DNA of 64,000 bases, from contig CM023536.1 of assembly GCA_013350335.1 (NCBI GenBank), positions 39,564,314 to 39,628,313 on the forward strand, read 5' to 3'. Below, piece after piece: positions 9,969 through 21,054 of the stretch (positions are counted from its first letter, which is position 1; each line of letters starts with the position of its first letter). A program made the translations under genes and the position numbers. Below the pieces are notes generated by a model, which saw only the letters and a program-made list of their open reading frames with translations, was not told where the DNA came from and did no database searches. The stretch comes from Chimonanthus salicifolius (taxonomy: Eukaryota > Streptophyta > Magnoliopsida > Laurales > Calycanthaceae).

Positions 9969-12056
9969 TCAAAGACAAATAATATCCGGATCAGAGGTAG
10001 AAGGTGAGGCAGGTGAAGCAGCAGGAGGTGCATCAGGAGGTGCATCAAGAGGTGCAATAGGTGGTGTAGCAGGAGGTGCATCAGGTGCAGCAAGTGGTGC
10101 AGCAGGAGGTGCATCAGGGGGCGCATCAAGAGGTGCAGCAGGAGGTGCATCAGGAGGCGCATCAAGAGGTGCAGCAGGAGGTGCATCAGGTGGTGCAGCA
10201 GGAGGTGCAGCAGATGGTGCAGCAGGAGGTGCAGCAGGTCGGGCAGCAGCTGGTGCAGCAGGAGGTGCAGCAGGTGGGGCAGCAGGAGGTGCAGCAGGTG
10301 GTGTATGAACTGGAGGTGCAGCAGGTGGTGCAGGAGGGGGTGCAGCAGGAGGTGCACCAGTTGGTGCATGAACTGGAGGTACATATGGAATAAGTGCAGT
10401 ATGACGAGAACGGGGGCGAGAAACTGCTGGTGCTCGACTATGAACAGAACGAGAGCCAGTAGCAGCTGCAACACCAGTCGGACCAATACGGGGGCCAGAA
10501 GCTGCTGCTAATCCAGTCGGACGAACAGAGTGGCCAAAAGCTACTAATCCAATCGGTCGGACCTGGGGGCCTGAAACTGCTCCAAATGGACGAGCAGGGG
10601 TGCTAGATCCTGCTGCTGCTGCTGAAGCTGAAGCACCTGCTCCAGATGTAGGAGCATGGGTGCCAGCACCTGCTCCAGATGTAGGAGTATGGGTGCCAGA
10701 TCCTGCTCCTGAAGGTGGAGCAGATGATCGAGATGGCCGAGCAGGAATGTCAGATGCTGAAGCTGAAGCTGAAGCTGCTGATCGAAATGGTCGAGCAGGG
10801 CTGCCAGATGTTGCTCCTAAAGCTGAAGCTGCTGATCCAAATGGACGAATAAGGACAAAAGCTGCTCCTGCATATTCTTTAGATACCCTTGCTCGTAAAC
10901 TCCCATCTGCTTCTGCTCCTAATGCTACTGTTATCCCCCTCTCTTGTGCTATAAGCACAGCCAATCTCAAAGTATCGATAATCTGATTCTGCATCACATC
11001 CAACCTTGCAGAAACCTGATCATATCTCTGATCCATCTTCTCCTCCAAAGAAGAAATGCTATCAAGAATCTGTTGTGTGTTGATTCCAGTTGATCCTTCT
11101 TGAGGAGGAGTCCCTGCCTCGCGTACCTCACGCGCCTCAGATGCCTCAGATGGCTCAGGTGGTGGTGGTACCTGAAGTTGAAGTGCCTCGACAACTTTGG
11201 GTACCCATTTCTTACTCACTGTGTCGAGTTGGAATCCCATCTTCTTCAAAGTTGAATCATTGAAATAATCAAATCGGTCTAAAGAAACTTTATCATCGGG
11301 GAGAAGAGGGATTCCGCGTTCTTCAAAAAATGAACATAGAAATAGACCGTACGGAAGACTGCATCTTCTGGTCTTCCGGCAGGCGCGCATGTGACTAATG
11401 ATGATATGGGAGAGGGAGATTTTTTTCCCATTCATGATGCACCAAATCAAGAAGACATCGAACCATGTCACAGTAGTATGCCCTTTTCTAGGGCACACAC
11501 AGTTGACAACTATGTGGTGGATGATTCGTGCCTCTAATGTCAAATTCGTCAGAGGGGGGGTCTTCTTCTCAGTAATATCTGTCCTCCCACAGATTTCGTT
11601 TAGGGCTACCAAAACGTTAAAGCCCTCAACATCAGTGGGCCATGTACGACTGTCGTACTTTCTAATCGCATCTTTGGGCAAATTGTATAGGAGGTCTAAC
11701 CTATCCCGTGTAATGACAATTTCTTGCCCTCGGACAGATGTTTTAACCGACTCATCGTCAATTCTTTCCACATTGGCATAAAATTCTTTAACGACCGTCG
11801 GATACATATCACTTTTTAATGCCAAAAATGACCCCCAACCTATTTTTTCAAATAAATCTTCAACTTTAAAACCAAATTGTGTGAAATATGAGAGGTCCAC
11901 GATTTTACCGAATATGAAGGACCGTGTGGAGAAATCCTCTCTGTACATGGTCGCCGCTTCCGAAGATACGAAATAGGTGGGGTCGAATGCGGTATCCTTC
12001 TTTTGTTTTTTCCCTCACCTTGTTGAGGTCGCTTTCCTTTTCGAGGACGATGCCAT
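9969..12056 (-). pseudogene. MULE accessory gene, plant transposon-protein type
   Basis: Second MULE gene, convergent with the transposase. The ATG at 12054-12056 opens 13 codons, then an in-frame TGA at 12015-12017, then the same frame stays open to 9969. A 659-residue product can start at the internal ATG at 11946-11948. Residues ~1-225 of that product resemble the 'putative plant transposon protein' family found in MULEs and in plant retrotransposon-derived proteins; I recognise the layout 'RSFIFGK...LFEKIGWGSFL...YPTVVKEFYAN' through 'RIIHHIVVNCVCPRKGHTTV'. A coiled-coil-like stretch follows ('SISSLEEKMDQRYDQV', ~300-340). The last ~300 residues are low-complexity, ending in dense PPAAPP/PPDAPP repeats. 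The biochemical role is unknown. The TGA may derive from CGA by C-to-T change. Confidence 0.75.
9985..10390 (-). repeat. Pro/Ala codon repeat tract
   Basis: Degenerate 12- to 15-base units (plus-strand GGTGCAGCAGGA, GGTGCATCAGGA) encode the Pro/Ala tail of the minus gene. The repeat keeps all three plus-strand frames open, which creates spurious Gly/Ala- and Gln/Val-rich frames. Confidence 0.8.
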
Positions 12057-12134
12057 GGGTTAAAGGGTGGGTTTTTCAAAATAAAGGAAGAAGTAGGGAG
12101 AATAGGGTGGGGTTTGGGATTGAAATGGGGGTGA

Positions 12135-12260
12135 TTTGAATGAAAGGGGGGTGTGATTCGAATGAATGGGGTGTGATTCGAATGAATGGGGGTGTGATTC
12201 GAATGAATGGGTGTGTGATTCGAATGAATGGGGGTGTGATTCGAATGAATGAGGGAAGGG
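12135..12260 (-). repeat. minisatellite in the leader of the second MULE gene
   Basis: Six units of about 20-22 bases with the core GTGTGATTCGAATGAATGGG. Each unit carries three quarters of the TIR palindrome (ATTCGAATGAAT). The array lies between the start codon at 12056 and the mirrored TATA box, so it would be in the 5' untranslated leader. Confidence 0.8.
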
Positions 12261-12428
12261 CTCGGGAAAGGGACTTCGGAATGAGGGAAGGCCGAGCTTA
12301 GATTGAGGAAAGGGAGAACTAAGGATGAGAGAAACACGGCCGGAACCGGCGCCGGAGCAGGAGAGTGAAAGGGGGAGGGAGAGATTCGATCTAGGGTTTT
12401 GAAATGGACTCACGGCGAAGGAGGGAAA

Positions 12429-12440
12429 GGGTTAGGGTTC
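12429..12440 (-). promoter_or_regulatory. telo-box motif of the second MULE gene
   Basis: On minus this reads GAACCCTAACCC; another AAAACCCTAG lies at 12391-12400. It mirrors the telo-box after the transposase TATA box. Confidence 0.4.
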
Positions 12441-12466
12441 GGTGTCGATCGAATGAATCGACGGTT

Positions 12467-12474
12467 CTTATATA
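12467..12474 (-). promoter_or_regulatory. TATA box of the second MULE gene
   Basis: TATATAAG on minus, just inside the right palindrome array and about 410 bases upstream of the first ATG. It mirrors the transposase promoter at the left TIR. Confidence 0.5.
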
Positions 12475-12479
12475 TTAAG

Positions 12480-13515
12480 TTTGCATTCATTCGAATGAAA
12501 CAGCCCATTCATTCGAATGAATGCACATTTTCAGGCATTCATTCGAATGAATGGGCTGATTCATTCGAATGAATGCATCAGAGGCTGCCTGAGAATGGCA
12601 GTCCAGGGCATTCATTCGAATGAATCAGCCCATTCATTCGAATGAATCCTCTGTTATCGGGCATTCATTCGAATGAATGGGCTGATTCATTCGAATGAAT
12701 GCATCAGAGGCTGCCTGAGAGTCGCAGTCCAGGGCATTCATTCGAATGAATGGGCTGATTCATTCGAATGAATGCCTGGACTGTCATTCTCAGACAGCCT
12801 CTGATGCATTCATTCGAATGAATCATCCCATTCATTCGAATGAATGCCCGATAATAGAGGATTCATTCGAATGAATGGGCTGATTCATTCGAATGAATCA
12901 GAAACGTGCATTCATTCGAATGAATCAGTTGATTCATTCGAATGAATTCTGTGTATGCGAATGAATTGAATGATCGGGCTGAACAGTACTCCGTGTTACT
13001 GTTCAGCCCATTCATTCGAATGACTGGTCATTCATTCGAATGAATGTATTCAGCGGAATCGTGTGCGAATGATTCGAATGATCGGGCTGAACAGTAACAC
13101 GGAGTACTGTTCAGCCCGATCATTCGAATGAATGTCCAGTCATTCGAATGAATTGATTCATTCGAATGAATGCCAAGATGAACTGGGCATTCATTCGAAT
13201 GAATCCATTCGGCGGATTCGAACGACTGGGCATTCGAATGATCGGGCTGAACAGTACTCCGTGTTACTGTTCAGCCCATTCATTCGAATGAATCCAAAAT
13301 GAACCGGTGATTCATTCGAATGAATGGATTCATTCGAATGAATCGAAAATGAACTGGTGATTCATTCGAATGAATCCATTCATTCGAATGAATGACAAAA
13401 TGAACTAGGAATTCATTCGAATGAATGGAAACGCGGGGGCAGAATCGTAATTTCACCCGAATTTCCGAATTCGGGTGTGTAGAGGCAGAAAAACCGGGTG
13501 TGTGTAAGTGCTCCC
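12480..13515 (-). repeat. right TIR with palindrome array
   Basis: About 1.04 kb, the inverted partner of 5707-6985. I count by eye 24 perfect ATTCATTCGAATGAAT copies plus partial ones, with the same 6-base GGGCTG linkers, the same longer spacers in reverse order, and the GGGCTGAACAGTA hairpins. It has fewer copies than the left arm, so the two arms have gained or lost units independently. Confidence 0.9.
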
Positions 13516-13523
13516 TAGATAAG
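13516..13523 (+). repeat. target-site duplication, right (TAGATAAG)
   Basis: Exact copy of 5699-5706. Confidence 0.85.
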
Positions 13524-14402
13524 ATGGACACGGTAAGTTCTCATTATATTAAACAAAGTTTCAATATTTTGTTAAATGTAGGGGAGAAATTTGAACCCAA
13601 CTCAAATGACTCGATTAGAGAAATCAGTTTTGACATAGATTAAATTGAATTTACTAAAACCTTATTCATATCGGCTTGAGTTCTGCCCTAGTAAATTAAG
13701 AGGTTCTTCTCATATTGTACTTCAATTAGATTTTTAATTTTATAAGGTCCCTCGTTCTATCCCGATCCCGTGAATGGACATCTTTTTCAAGTTTTGACTA
13801 TTGGGAGTTACGAATTGGTGCCCACTTCGTCCGCAACGCGTTAAGGCAAATATTTTCTTTCTCACGGCCATTGGATGAAAAACGCGCAAGTCAATTATTA
13901 CTTGAGCTGCCTTATTTCTTCTCTTGTACCCCTTTTGATTTTGGAGAGTCTCCCCTTCTTTCTTATTATCTCCAAATCCTTTCTATTCTTTCCTATTTTT
14001 TTTAACATCTAATAAACCAAATAAAAAACCTACGTACTTGGGGTTTTTTTTTTCCTTACTCTATTCATCCCTTTTTAATGGGTAGATTATACTTTCTTTT
14101 CATTAAACCATATATGTAGTAGAAAATGACATTGATAATGTACGAATAAAGTTTAACCTTAACCATCAAAGTCTAATGAATTTTTTACTTCAAAAATATA
14201 ATTGAAATCGATAATAGTTTTTTCCTTTTATCAAGGCTAAGATCAATATTCCCGGTGGATGCTAGTTGACTCAGCTAGGTGACTTAGATGAATCGACCAA
14301 GTGAGTTGGTTCATTATTTCATAGAATATTTACACATATATACAGCAAAAATATTAACAAAAAGAAAAAAAAAACATTTTTTTCTGTATTTCATATTTAT
14401 GG
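13524..14402. other. no feature seen
   Basis: AT-rich host or old-TE sequence with homopolymer runs. No frame, repeat or motif that I can support. Confidence 0.4.
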
Positions 14403-14407
14403 GTAAT
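14403..14407 (+). repeat. TSD left (GTAAT)
   Basis: GTAAT immediately left of the 5' LTR, repeated exactly at 19539-19543. Confidence 0.75.
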
Positions 14408-15749
14408 TGATGGAGGCTATCAAGTCGATGATTCACATTCGGACTCATCTTCAGTGGACCTTATCCAACAGAACAAATTCTCATGACTTACATAAACCAT
14501 TTTGATCGAAAGAGATACAACTAGACTACGTCTAATAAATCCATCAATTTTGTTAGTTGAGGCTCACTGAACCTGAGTGAGCCAGATCTGCCAATAAGTC
14601 CAAGCCTATACCTTAGACAGGCTTGATCCATATTCAAGTCCACTCCTCAAAGCCCATCTTCTATAGTCTCTCACAGAGTGACAAGTGTACGGACCAGAAT
14701 GAATTTTATAAAGAGAGAATGGAGGAAGAATTTAGCAAGATAATTTCGTTTGGAATCTCAAATTAGAGAAGATAATTATTGGAAAACGAAATTGAAAGGA
14801 ATTTTGGAAGGAAGGTTTTGACACAGTCTTAGTATTTTGGCTATAACTTTTCACTCCGATGTCCAAATGACTTGATTTATTTTGGTTGGAAAGAAGACTT
14901 CAAGGGCTACAACTTTGTATTTCATGAAATGTTTGCGATTCAAACGTTTACTAGGTCAAAATCGAGATGCAAGTGAACCCAAGTTTCAAATCCGAGAATA
15001 GAAAGGAGGTTGACGAATTTTGCAAGTGGACTCTCTCCACATGGGTAACTCCATATTTTTAGGATTTTTATGTTTGTTTTTTTAGGATTTAATCTTGTTC
15101 ATCCAATAAGCCATGTGACATTTTCTAGGGTTGAGATAGAATAATCATAATTAGACTACATTCTATCTTAAGTAGTTTCCTTTTTTAATTACGATTTAGA
15201 TAGAAAATATCATTTCTTGGCTTAGTCAATTAAGACAAGGTTATTTTAGTCTTTTCCTTATTATTTATTTATAAATACTTGTGTAAAAATGAAAATTAAT
15301 ATATAATTGATTTTTTTGGGAAAAAGAAGACTCTTGGTATTGGGTGTTTTTCACACCAGGCTTCGGCCGTCCAACGAAAGGCAGGCCTTTGGACTGCGAC
15401 CAATTCAATCTTGCAATGAAGTACCAGTTTTTTTTTTATTCACCTAGTCTTTTTGTTTTCATAGATTAGGTTGTGTCTTGTTCAAATTTTACCTTCACTC
15501 TATTTTAATTATGCTTCTGCAGTTCTTAATCATATTCAATTAGAAAGGCCCAATCTAGTGAAATCCATAAAATAATTTGAATTTATGGGAAACTTTTGCA
15601 ATCGGTGGCGACTTTGTTTGAGCAATTCTTTTCTGAGGTAGAATCCTTTTACAATTCGTAATCGACTATGTGGGTCTTTCGGAGACCATACTTTGAAATC
15701 GCAAACTTACTGGCGGGTTCTCACTAAATTCAACCATAGGCCTGCATCA
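14408..15749 (+). repeat. 5' LTR
   Basis: 1342 bp, starting TGATGGAGG and ending CTGCATCA. Aligns along its length with 18223-19538, for example 'CAGTGGACCTTATCCAACAGAAC' against 'CAGTGGACCTTGATCCAGCGGAAC' and the shared 'GACTCTCTCCACATGGG' and 'GGCTTCGGCC(G/C)TCCAACGAAAG' blocks. The many substitutions and small indels imply an old insertion. Confidence 0.85.
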
Positions 15750-16784
15750 GTTGGCGTTAGAGCCAAAAAATTGAGCTTTGAATTGCTTCTAATTGCAATT
15801 AGAATAAGATTCTTGGAAAAAATTATTTTGTTTAAGGAGTTAATTTCTTTCACACACTTCTTTGATTCAAGATATTGTTGTATTGTAGTTCAATTTTTTC
15901 TTTTGGGACTTTGAATTTCATCCAAACATTTCGTCTATTAGCCGGTGTATTAAGTTGGAATAGAACAATCTTTGGAAATTTCATTATCTTGTAGAGTTTT
16001 TTGGGAACAAATGGAAAAGAGAGAAAATCTGAAAAAATTACAGTAGATGGGTCTCTCTGTGAGGATTTCAGAAATATCTTAATTGCCTAAAACAAAGTTC
16101 CTAGCCCGAAAACTAGGTTTTTCTTTGGGATTGCAGATGGATTTTGATCAACCAAATGAAGTGAAAAAATTCTCAAATTTTTACAATAGTTATATATTTT
16201 CGTCAGGATCATCGTGATATATTATTTTATATTATTTTGATCTTTCTACATCAAGATATTGTTGCTGTAGTGGACTGCTATCAAAACTACAGAATTATTT
16301 TTGGTCTATGTTACAATCGTTATTTGAGTAATTAAATCAAACTGAAAAAATCTCAAATTTGGAGGGTAGCTAGATCTTCTTCTCTATTTTCCAGAAATAT
16401 AAGGATCTCTCCAAGTCGAGATTTGTAGTTTTAGTTATGAATTTTTTCGTCATAGAGCACAAAAAATGACTAAGCAGAAACAACGTTTTTAGTTGCATAT
16501 TTTCTACTGAGTTGGAGTAATTATTTGACAGACCATTTATATTCAAATCAGTCTGTTATTTTTACAGAAGGTTATATATCAGTTTGATACCTTCAATTAA
16601 AATTTTGTGATTTTATCTCATCATAAACTCTACTTCTAAAATTTATATTGACAGACGTGCAAATTTTCACACAATAAACTGCTTATTGGCTAATTGAAGT
16701 TTCATGTAACTTTATTCTTGAGATTCTTCTTGCAGCTACCCGATTTTCATACTTGCTAGTTAATTGTGTGATTAGCATTGGTTA

Positions 16785-17215
16785 TTGCTTGTGTTTCCAA
16801 CAAATAAATTTCCATGTTTCAGGCTCTCTTGCTCATTTGGATTTTCTGTGGCACACGGTTATAATACCCGACTAAATATGGGCAATAACGAAGGCTTCGG
16901 TCCTGAGAACAACACTTTGCTGGTCCGAACCAGCAATACATACCGGGATGACAAGAAATTAAGATGGTTGACTTACGGGAGACAAGTGCAACTTTGGCAA
17001 GTTAGATGGCTACCTTGCAGATTCGATGCAACAACTTTTCCATGAGCGTCAATAGACATCTTCATCCATCAAGAGGTCACATGGTTCACACCATGCATCA
17101 CCTTCTGAATCAAATGGTCACATGCTCCAACATCCAGATACCGAGTAACATCGTCATCACCCCAGAGAGGATAATACCACATGAAGATCATCTTGCCAAT
17201 GTCTTCTAGGGGTAT
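16785..17215 (+). pseudogene. possible gag remnant
   Basis: A short open piece 'MGNNEGFGPENNTLL' through 'DDKKLRWLTYGRQVQ' sits where gag would be, about 1.1 kb after the primer site, and then breaks by stops and frame changes. I do not recognise a domain. Position is the only support for gag. Confidence 0.25.
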
Positions 17216-18222
17216 TTGGTGTTGTTTTGAATGGATTGGGATTCTAATTTGCATTTTCATGTATTGAGGTATTTCTTTGTATTTGGGGTATTTCATTGTG
17301 TTTCATGTAAGGGATATCTCCATAGCAACAAGCCATCAATATACGACAATCTATGAGCCCTAAGTCCTCATTTTTAGGGTCACCACAGGATCTCTATCAA
17401 AGAGGCTCCGCAACCTTCACATTTAGTTTTCTAGGACACAAGACATCGCGTAAAGTCTGAACCTTCAGGGGACTTACTATGGACCTAGTGCACCGTGATA
17501 GTAGGCGATAGCTGAACTCGAAGACGAGTTTTTCTCTAGGAGAGAGAGAGTATGATGGAGCATTTGCACCACCTTCATGCAGTTGTTGATGCAGAGATTC
17601 AGTTATGTTGGCAACGGATCGCATGTGTGATGGCATTAGTCACCGGGCTAACTATGCGACGTCGTCACAGGGATGATAGTGTTTTCAATGCCACCGGGCT
17701 GGCACCACATTGCACATGTCCACGATATTATTCTAGACACCAGGAAATACACTATTGCACTAACAGTGTAGACTCTTGGATTATTTTTTCTCTGCAGATG
17801 GTATTTAGGTGGATCTGTCGACAGTGCAGGTTTCTCCATGCAGTTTTTTATGAATCGTGTTACCTTTCATAGATGTAGGCATTGGAGCAGTAGTGAGCTA
17901 ATGATCATAGGAGCAGCGTATTAAGTTTTGTGGATTTTAGACACCCGATCCCACCTATGACAGTAACTATCATCCAGGCCTTGCACTACATTTGGTGGAT
18001 ATGACTCCTTAGAAGATTGTAGTTGCAACACCTCTAACTTTTGTCAAGAGGGAGTGATGCAGGTGTATATTACCCAAGCCGTTTGTGGACTCTTTCCGCT
18101 TACTAGTATCCTTGGTGGACTCCTTGATAGTGGACCTCAACTCCACATTATAAGAGAATGTTGTTCGGTGTTCTACTTCAAATATTAAACTCGAGGACGG
18201 GTTTCTTCCGAGAAGGGGAGAG

Positions 18223-19538
18223 TGATGCAGGCCACAGGCTGATTATTCACAGTTGGACTCGTCTTCAGTGGACCTTGATCCAGCGGAACAGATTCTCATG
18301 GCTTACATGGACCATTTTGATCGAAGGACACACAACTAGACTCCATCTAATAAATCAATCATTTTTATTAGTCAAGGCCCAGTGAACTTGAGTGAACCAG
18401 ATCAACCTGTAAGTCCAAGCGCATACCTTAGACATGCCCAATCCATATTCAAGCCTACACCTCAAAACCCATTTTCTACAGTCTCTCACAGGATGACAAG
18501 TGTATGGACAATAATGAATTCTATAAAAAGAGAATGGGGGAAGAATTTGGGAGAATTTAGCAAGATAATTTCATTTGGAATCCCAAATTAGAGACGATAA
18601 TTACTGAAAAACGAACTTGGAAGGAAGGTTTTGAGACAGTCTTAGTATTTTGGCCATAACGTTTTACTCTGATGTCTGAATAACTTGATTCTCTTTGGGT
18701 TGGAAAGGAGACTTCACGGGATACAACTTAATATTTCATGAAATTTTCGTGATTCAGACGTTTACTAGGTCAAAATCGAGATGCAAGTGGACTTAAGTTT
18801 CAAATATGAGAATAGAAAGGAGGTGGACGTATTTTACAAGTGGACTCTCTCCACATGGGCCACTCCATATTTTTAGGATTTATATATATATAATTTAATT
18901 TTGCTCACTCGATAAGCCATGTGACATTTTCTAGGGTTTAGATAGAATGGTCATTATTAGACTACATCCCATCTTAAGTATTTTCCCCTTTTAATTAGGA
19001 TTTAGATAGAAAATATCCTTTCTTAGCGCAGTCAACTAAGCCAAAGGTATTTTATTCTTTTCCCATTGTTATTTCTCTGAAAATACCTGTGTAACAAAGA
19101 ATTAACATACAATTGATTTTTTTTGGAAAAAGATTACTCTTGGAGTTGGGTGTTTTTCACACTGGGCTTCGGCCCTCCAACGAAAGCCAGGTCCTTGGAC
19201 TGAGACAAATTATATCTTACAAGTAAGTACCAGTTCTTTTTTATTCAATTAGTCTTTTGGTTTTCATAGATTAGGTTGTGTTTTATTCGAATTTTACCTT
19301 CACTCTCTTTTAATTATGTTTCCACAATTCTTAATCATGTTCAATTATAAGAGGCCTAATCTAGTGAAATCCATAGACTAATTAGATTTTCTGAGAAACT
19401 TGTGCATCAGTGGGGATTTTACCAAGGCAGATTCCTTTTATGATTCGTAATCAACTGTGTGAGTTTTTCAGAGACCATACTCTGAAGCCGCAAGTCTACT
19501 GGCGGGTTCTCGCAGAATTCGACCTTAGTCTTGCATAA
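18223..19538 (+). repeat. 3' LTR
   Basis: 1316 bp, starting TGATGCAGG and ending TTGCATAA where the 5' copy has CTGCATCA. Followed directly by the GTAAT duplication. Confidence 0.85.
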
Positions 19539-19543
19539 GTAAT
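19539..19543 (+). repeat. TSD right (GTAAT)
   Basis: Exact copy of 14403-14407. Confidence 0.75.
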
Positions 19544-21049
19544 GATCTAAATGAGAATAATATCCATTTCTCAAAGTAGTAGCCTCTTTTATTTTTTGTT
19601 ATGAGATATTTTTAGATGCATGATAATTACTAGAGAATATATGAGTAGAAAAATTATTAAGTAATTTAGAAGCAAACAAACATTCAACCCTATCCCATTG
19701 TCATAACAAAAAAATATAGGAGTACAAAATTTAATAGTTTCATAGGCCTTAGATAAATGTGTAATTTTTATTGAAAATTCAACAATGTATAAGAGGTGGA
19801 CGGGTAGGTGAGTGTAAATGGTTTGGATTGACCATTGGCAGACTCTAAATAGGAGGTCTTTATGAGAGGTCTCTCCTTTGAATCTGTCTTGAATATTTTT
19901 CATATACGTCACCTATGAGAGCACTTAATAAGATATGCGGTTGATCATTTCTTCACATATATATAACTATGTTCACATGGGTAACAAAACCCTTCGAGGA
20001 CCCACCTTGGCCCCACATACATCCCATAGCCTCATCACACCTTACCCTACTCCTAAATTGGATCTTGCCTAATTTAAATCCATTATTAGTTGATGTTACT
20101 GTTTGACAGAAATCCAAACAAAATCGCCTCCACTTTTACTATTGATTTTTGGAACTTGAAAAGTGTAGTTTTTAAAATCCAATGAATTTGTTTTTTTATA
20201 TAAAGTACCATATGGAAAATACCTTTCAAATAGACCTTACTCACCTCATAGTCCCTACCCATGTGGGCCCCATAGGATCATATAGGTATTGTTGTGCATG
20301 CACAATGTTGCCCAAGGCCCAAGTGAATCTGACCTCTGACAAGTTTATACATAATTATGGTGCAAACTTTAGATTTTGGAGCCCATAGTAGATCAGTGGA
20401 TCCATTCCTCCTTAGATCAACTTACCCGTTGAATTGCACTTTTTTTAGTAGAAATAATGATTAAAATTCATTAAAGAAAAAGAAAATACAAAGAAAAATC
20501 CTATCACTTGTATAAGAGAATTATATAATACCAAAGGAGCAATAAAAAACAAAGGAACATACAAGAATATCCCTACTCATAACTTTATACCCTGTGAATT
20601 GCACTTGTACATAACTTGATACCAATCTGATTTTGAAAGTCTATTGATCTAACCATTTGACTTTCCATTGTTAGATAAAATGTGAAATTTTAAGGACCTT
20701 AAAAAACATGGTTTCACTTATTCAAATAAAATGAAATTTTATAATAATGATCCCCTAAATGGCCTTTTTTAAGATATCTCCATTAGTGGGACACATGGGC
20801 CTCTATGGATCGGTTGATTGCAAAAATCTTGCTTGAATAAGGTGCTTATAAAAGATCACTTTGATTGATTAAGTAAACCCTGTCTTTTAAGGTCTCAAAA
20901 TTTCAATTCTATCCCAAAGAGTAAAAGTTCATAGATTTAGAGAAATAGTCCATCTAACATGGAATGGGGTCACATTGGATAAAGATAAGCTTTGGGGGGG
21001 GGTGGTTGTAGTGGCTGTGTCATAGGTTGGCGTGAGGTCTAGAGGGCTG
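19544..21049. other. no gene supported
   Basis: AT-rich, with a poly-G run near 20994-21002. The frame at 19589-19912 has no recognisable domain. A stretch near 20440-20600 resembles a decayed retroelement tail, but I cannot assign it. Confidence 0.35.
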
Positions 21050-21054
21050 TGACT
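21050..21054 (+). repeat. imperfect TSD left (TGACT)
   Basis: TGACT here against TGATT at 24597-24601, four of five matching. Confidence 0.4.

Larger units (their letters stand above)
5707..13515. mobile_element. complete palindrome-armed MULE (7.8 kb)
   Basis: Termini are GGGAGCACTTACACACACCC on the left and its complement on the right, flanked by a perfect 8-bp duplication (MULE TSDs are usually 8-11 bp). The outer ~70 bp of both ends match closely, including 'CTACACACCCGAATTCGG' and 'TCGGGTGAAATTACGATTCTG'. Inside are long arms made of the 16-bp palindrome ATTCATTCGAATGAAT. The interior holds two convergent genes: a DDE transposase on plus and a plant-transposon-protein-type gene on minus. 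Each has one nonsense codon, so this copy is probably not autonomous now, but the preserved TSD and TIRs suggest a fairly recent insertion. Confidence 0.9.
14408..19538 (+). mobile_element. LTR retrotransposon with decayed interior (5.1 kb)
   Basis: Bounded by a 5-bp TSD and two direct LTRs of about 1.3 kb, with a primer-site-like sequence after the first (TTGGCGTTAGAGCC at 15751-15764) and a purine-rich tract before the second (AGAAGGGGAGAG at 18211-18222). The 2.47-kb interior has no intact gag or pol. The last coding-like piece before the purine tract ('LNSRTGFFREGESDAG') resembles the 3' end of gypsy polyproteins. Probably non-autonomous or heavily deleted, gypsy-type by inference. Confidence 0.85.

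Noticed and set aside
9937..10511. Gly/Ala- and Gln/Val-rich plus frames and a Leu/His-rich minus frame
   Set aside because: Shadows of the Pro/Ala codon repeat in the minus MULE gene; no independent coding signal.
16785..17215. Intact gag gene of the 14408-19538 element
   Set aside because: Breaks after about 85 codons and shows no gag domain.
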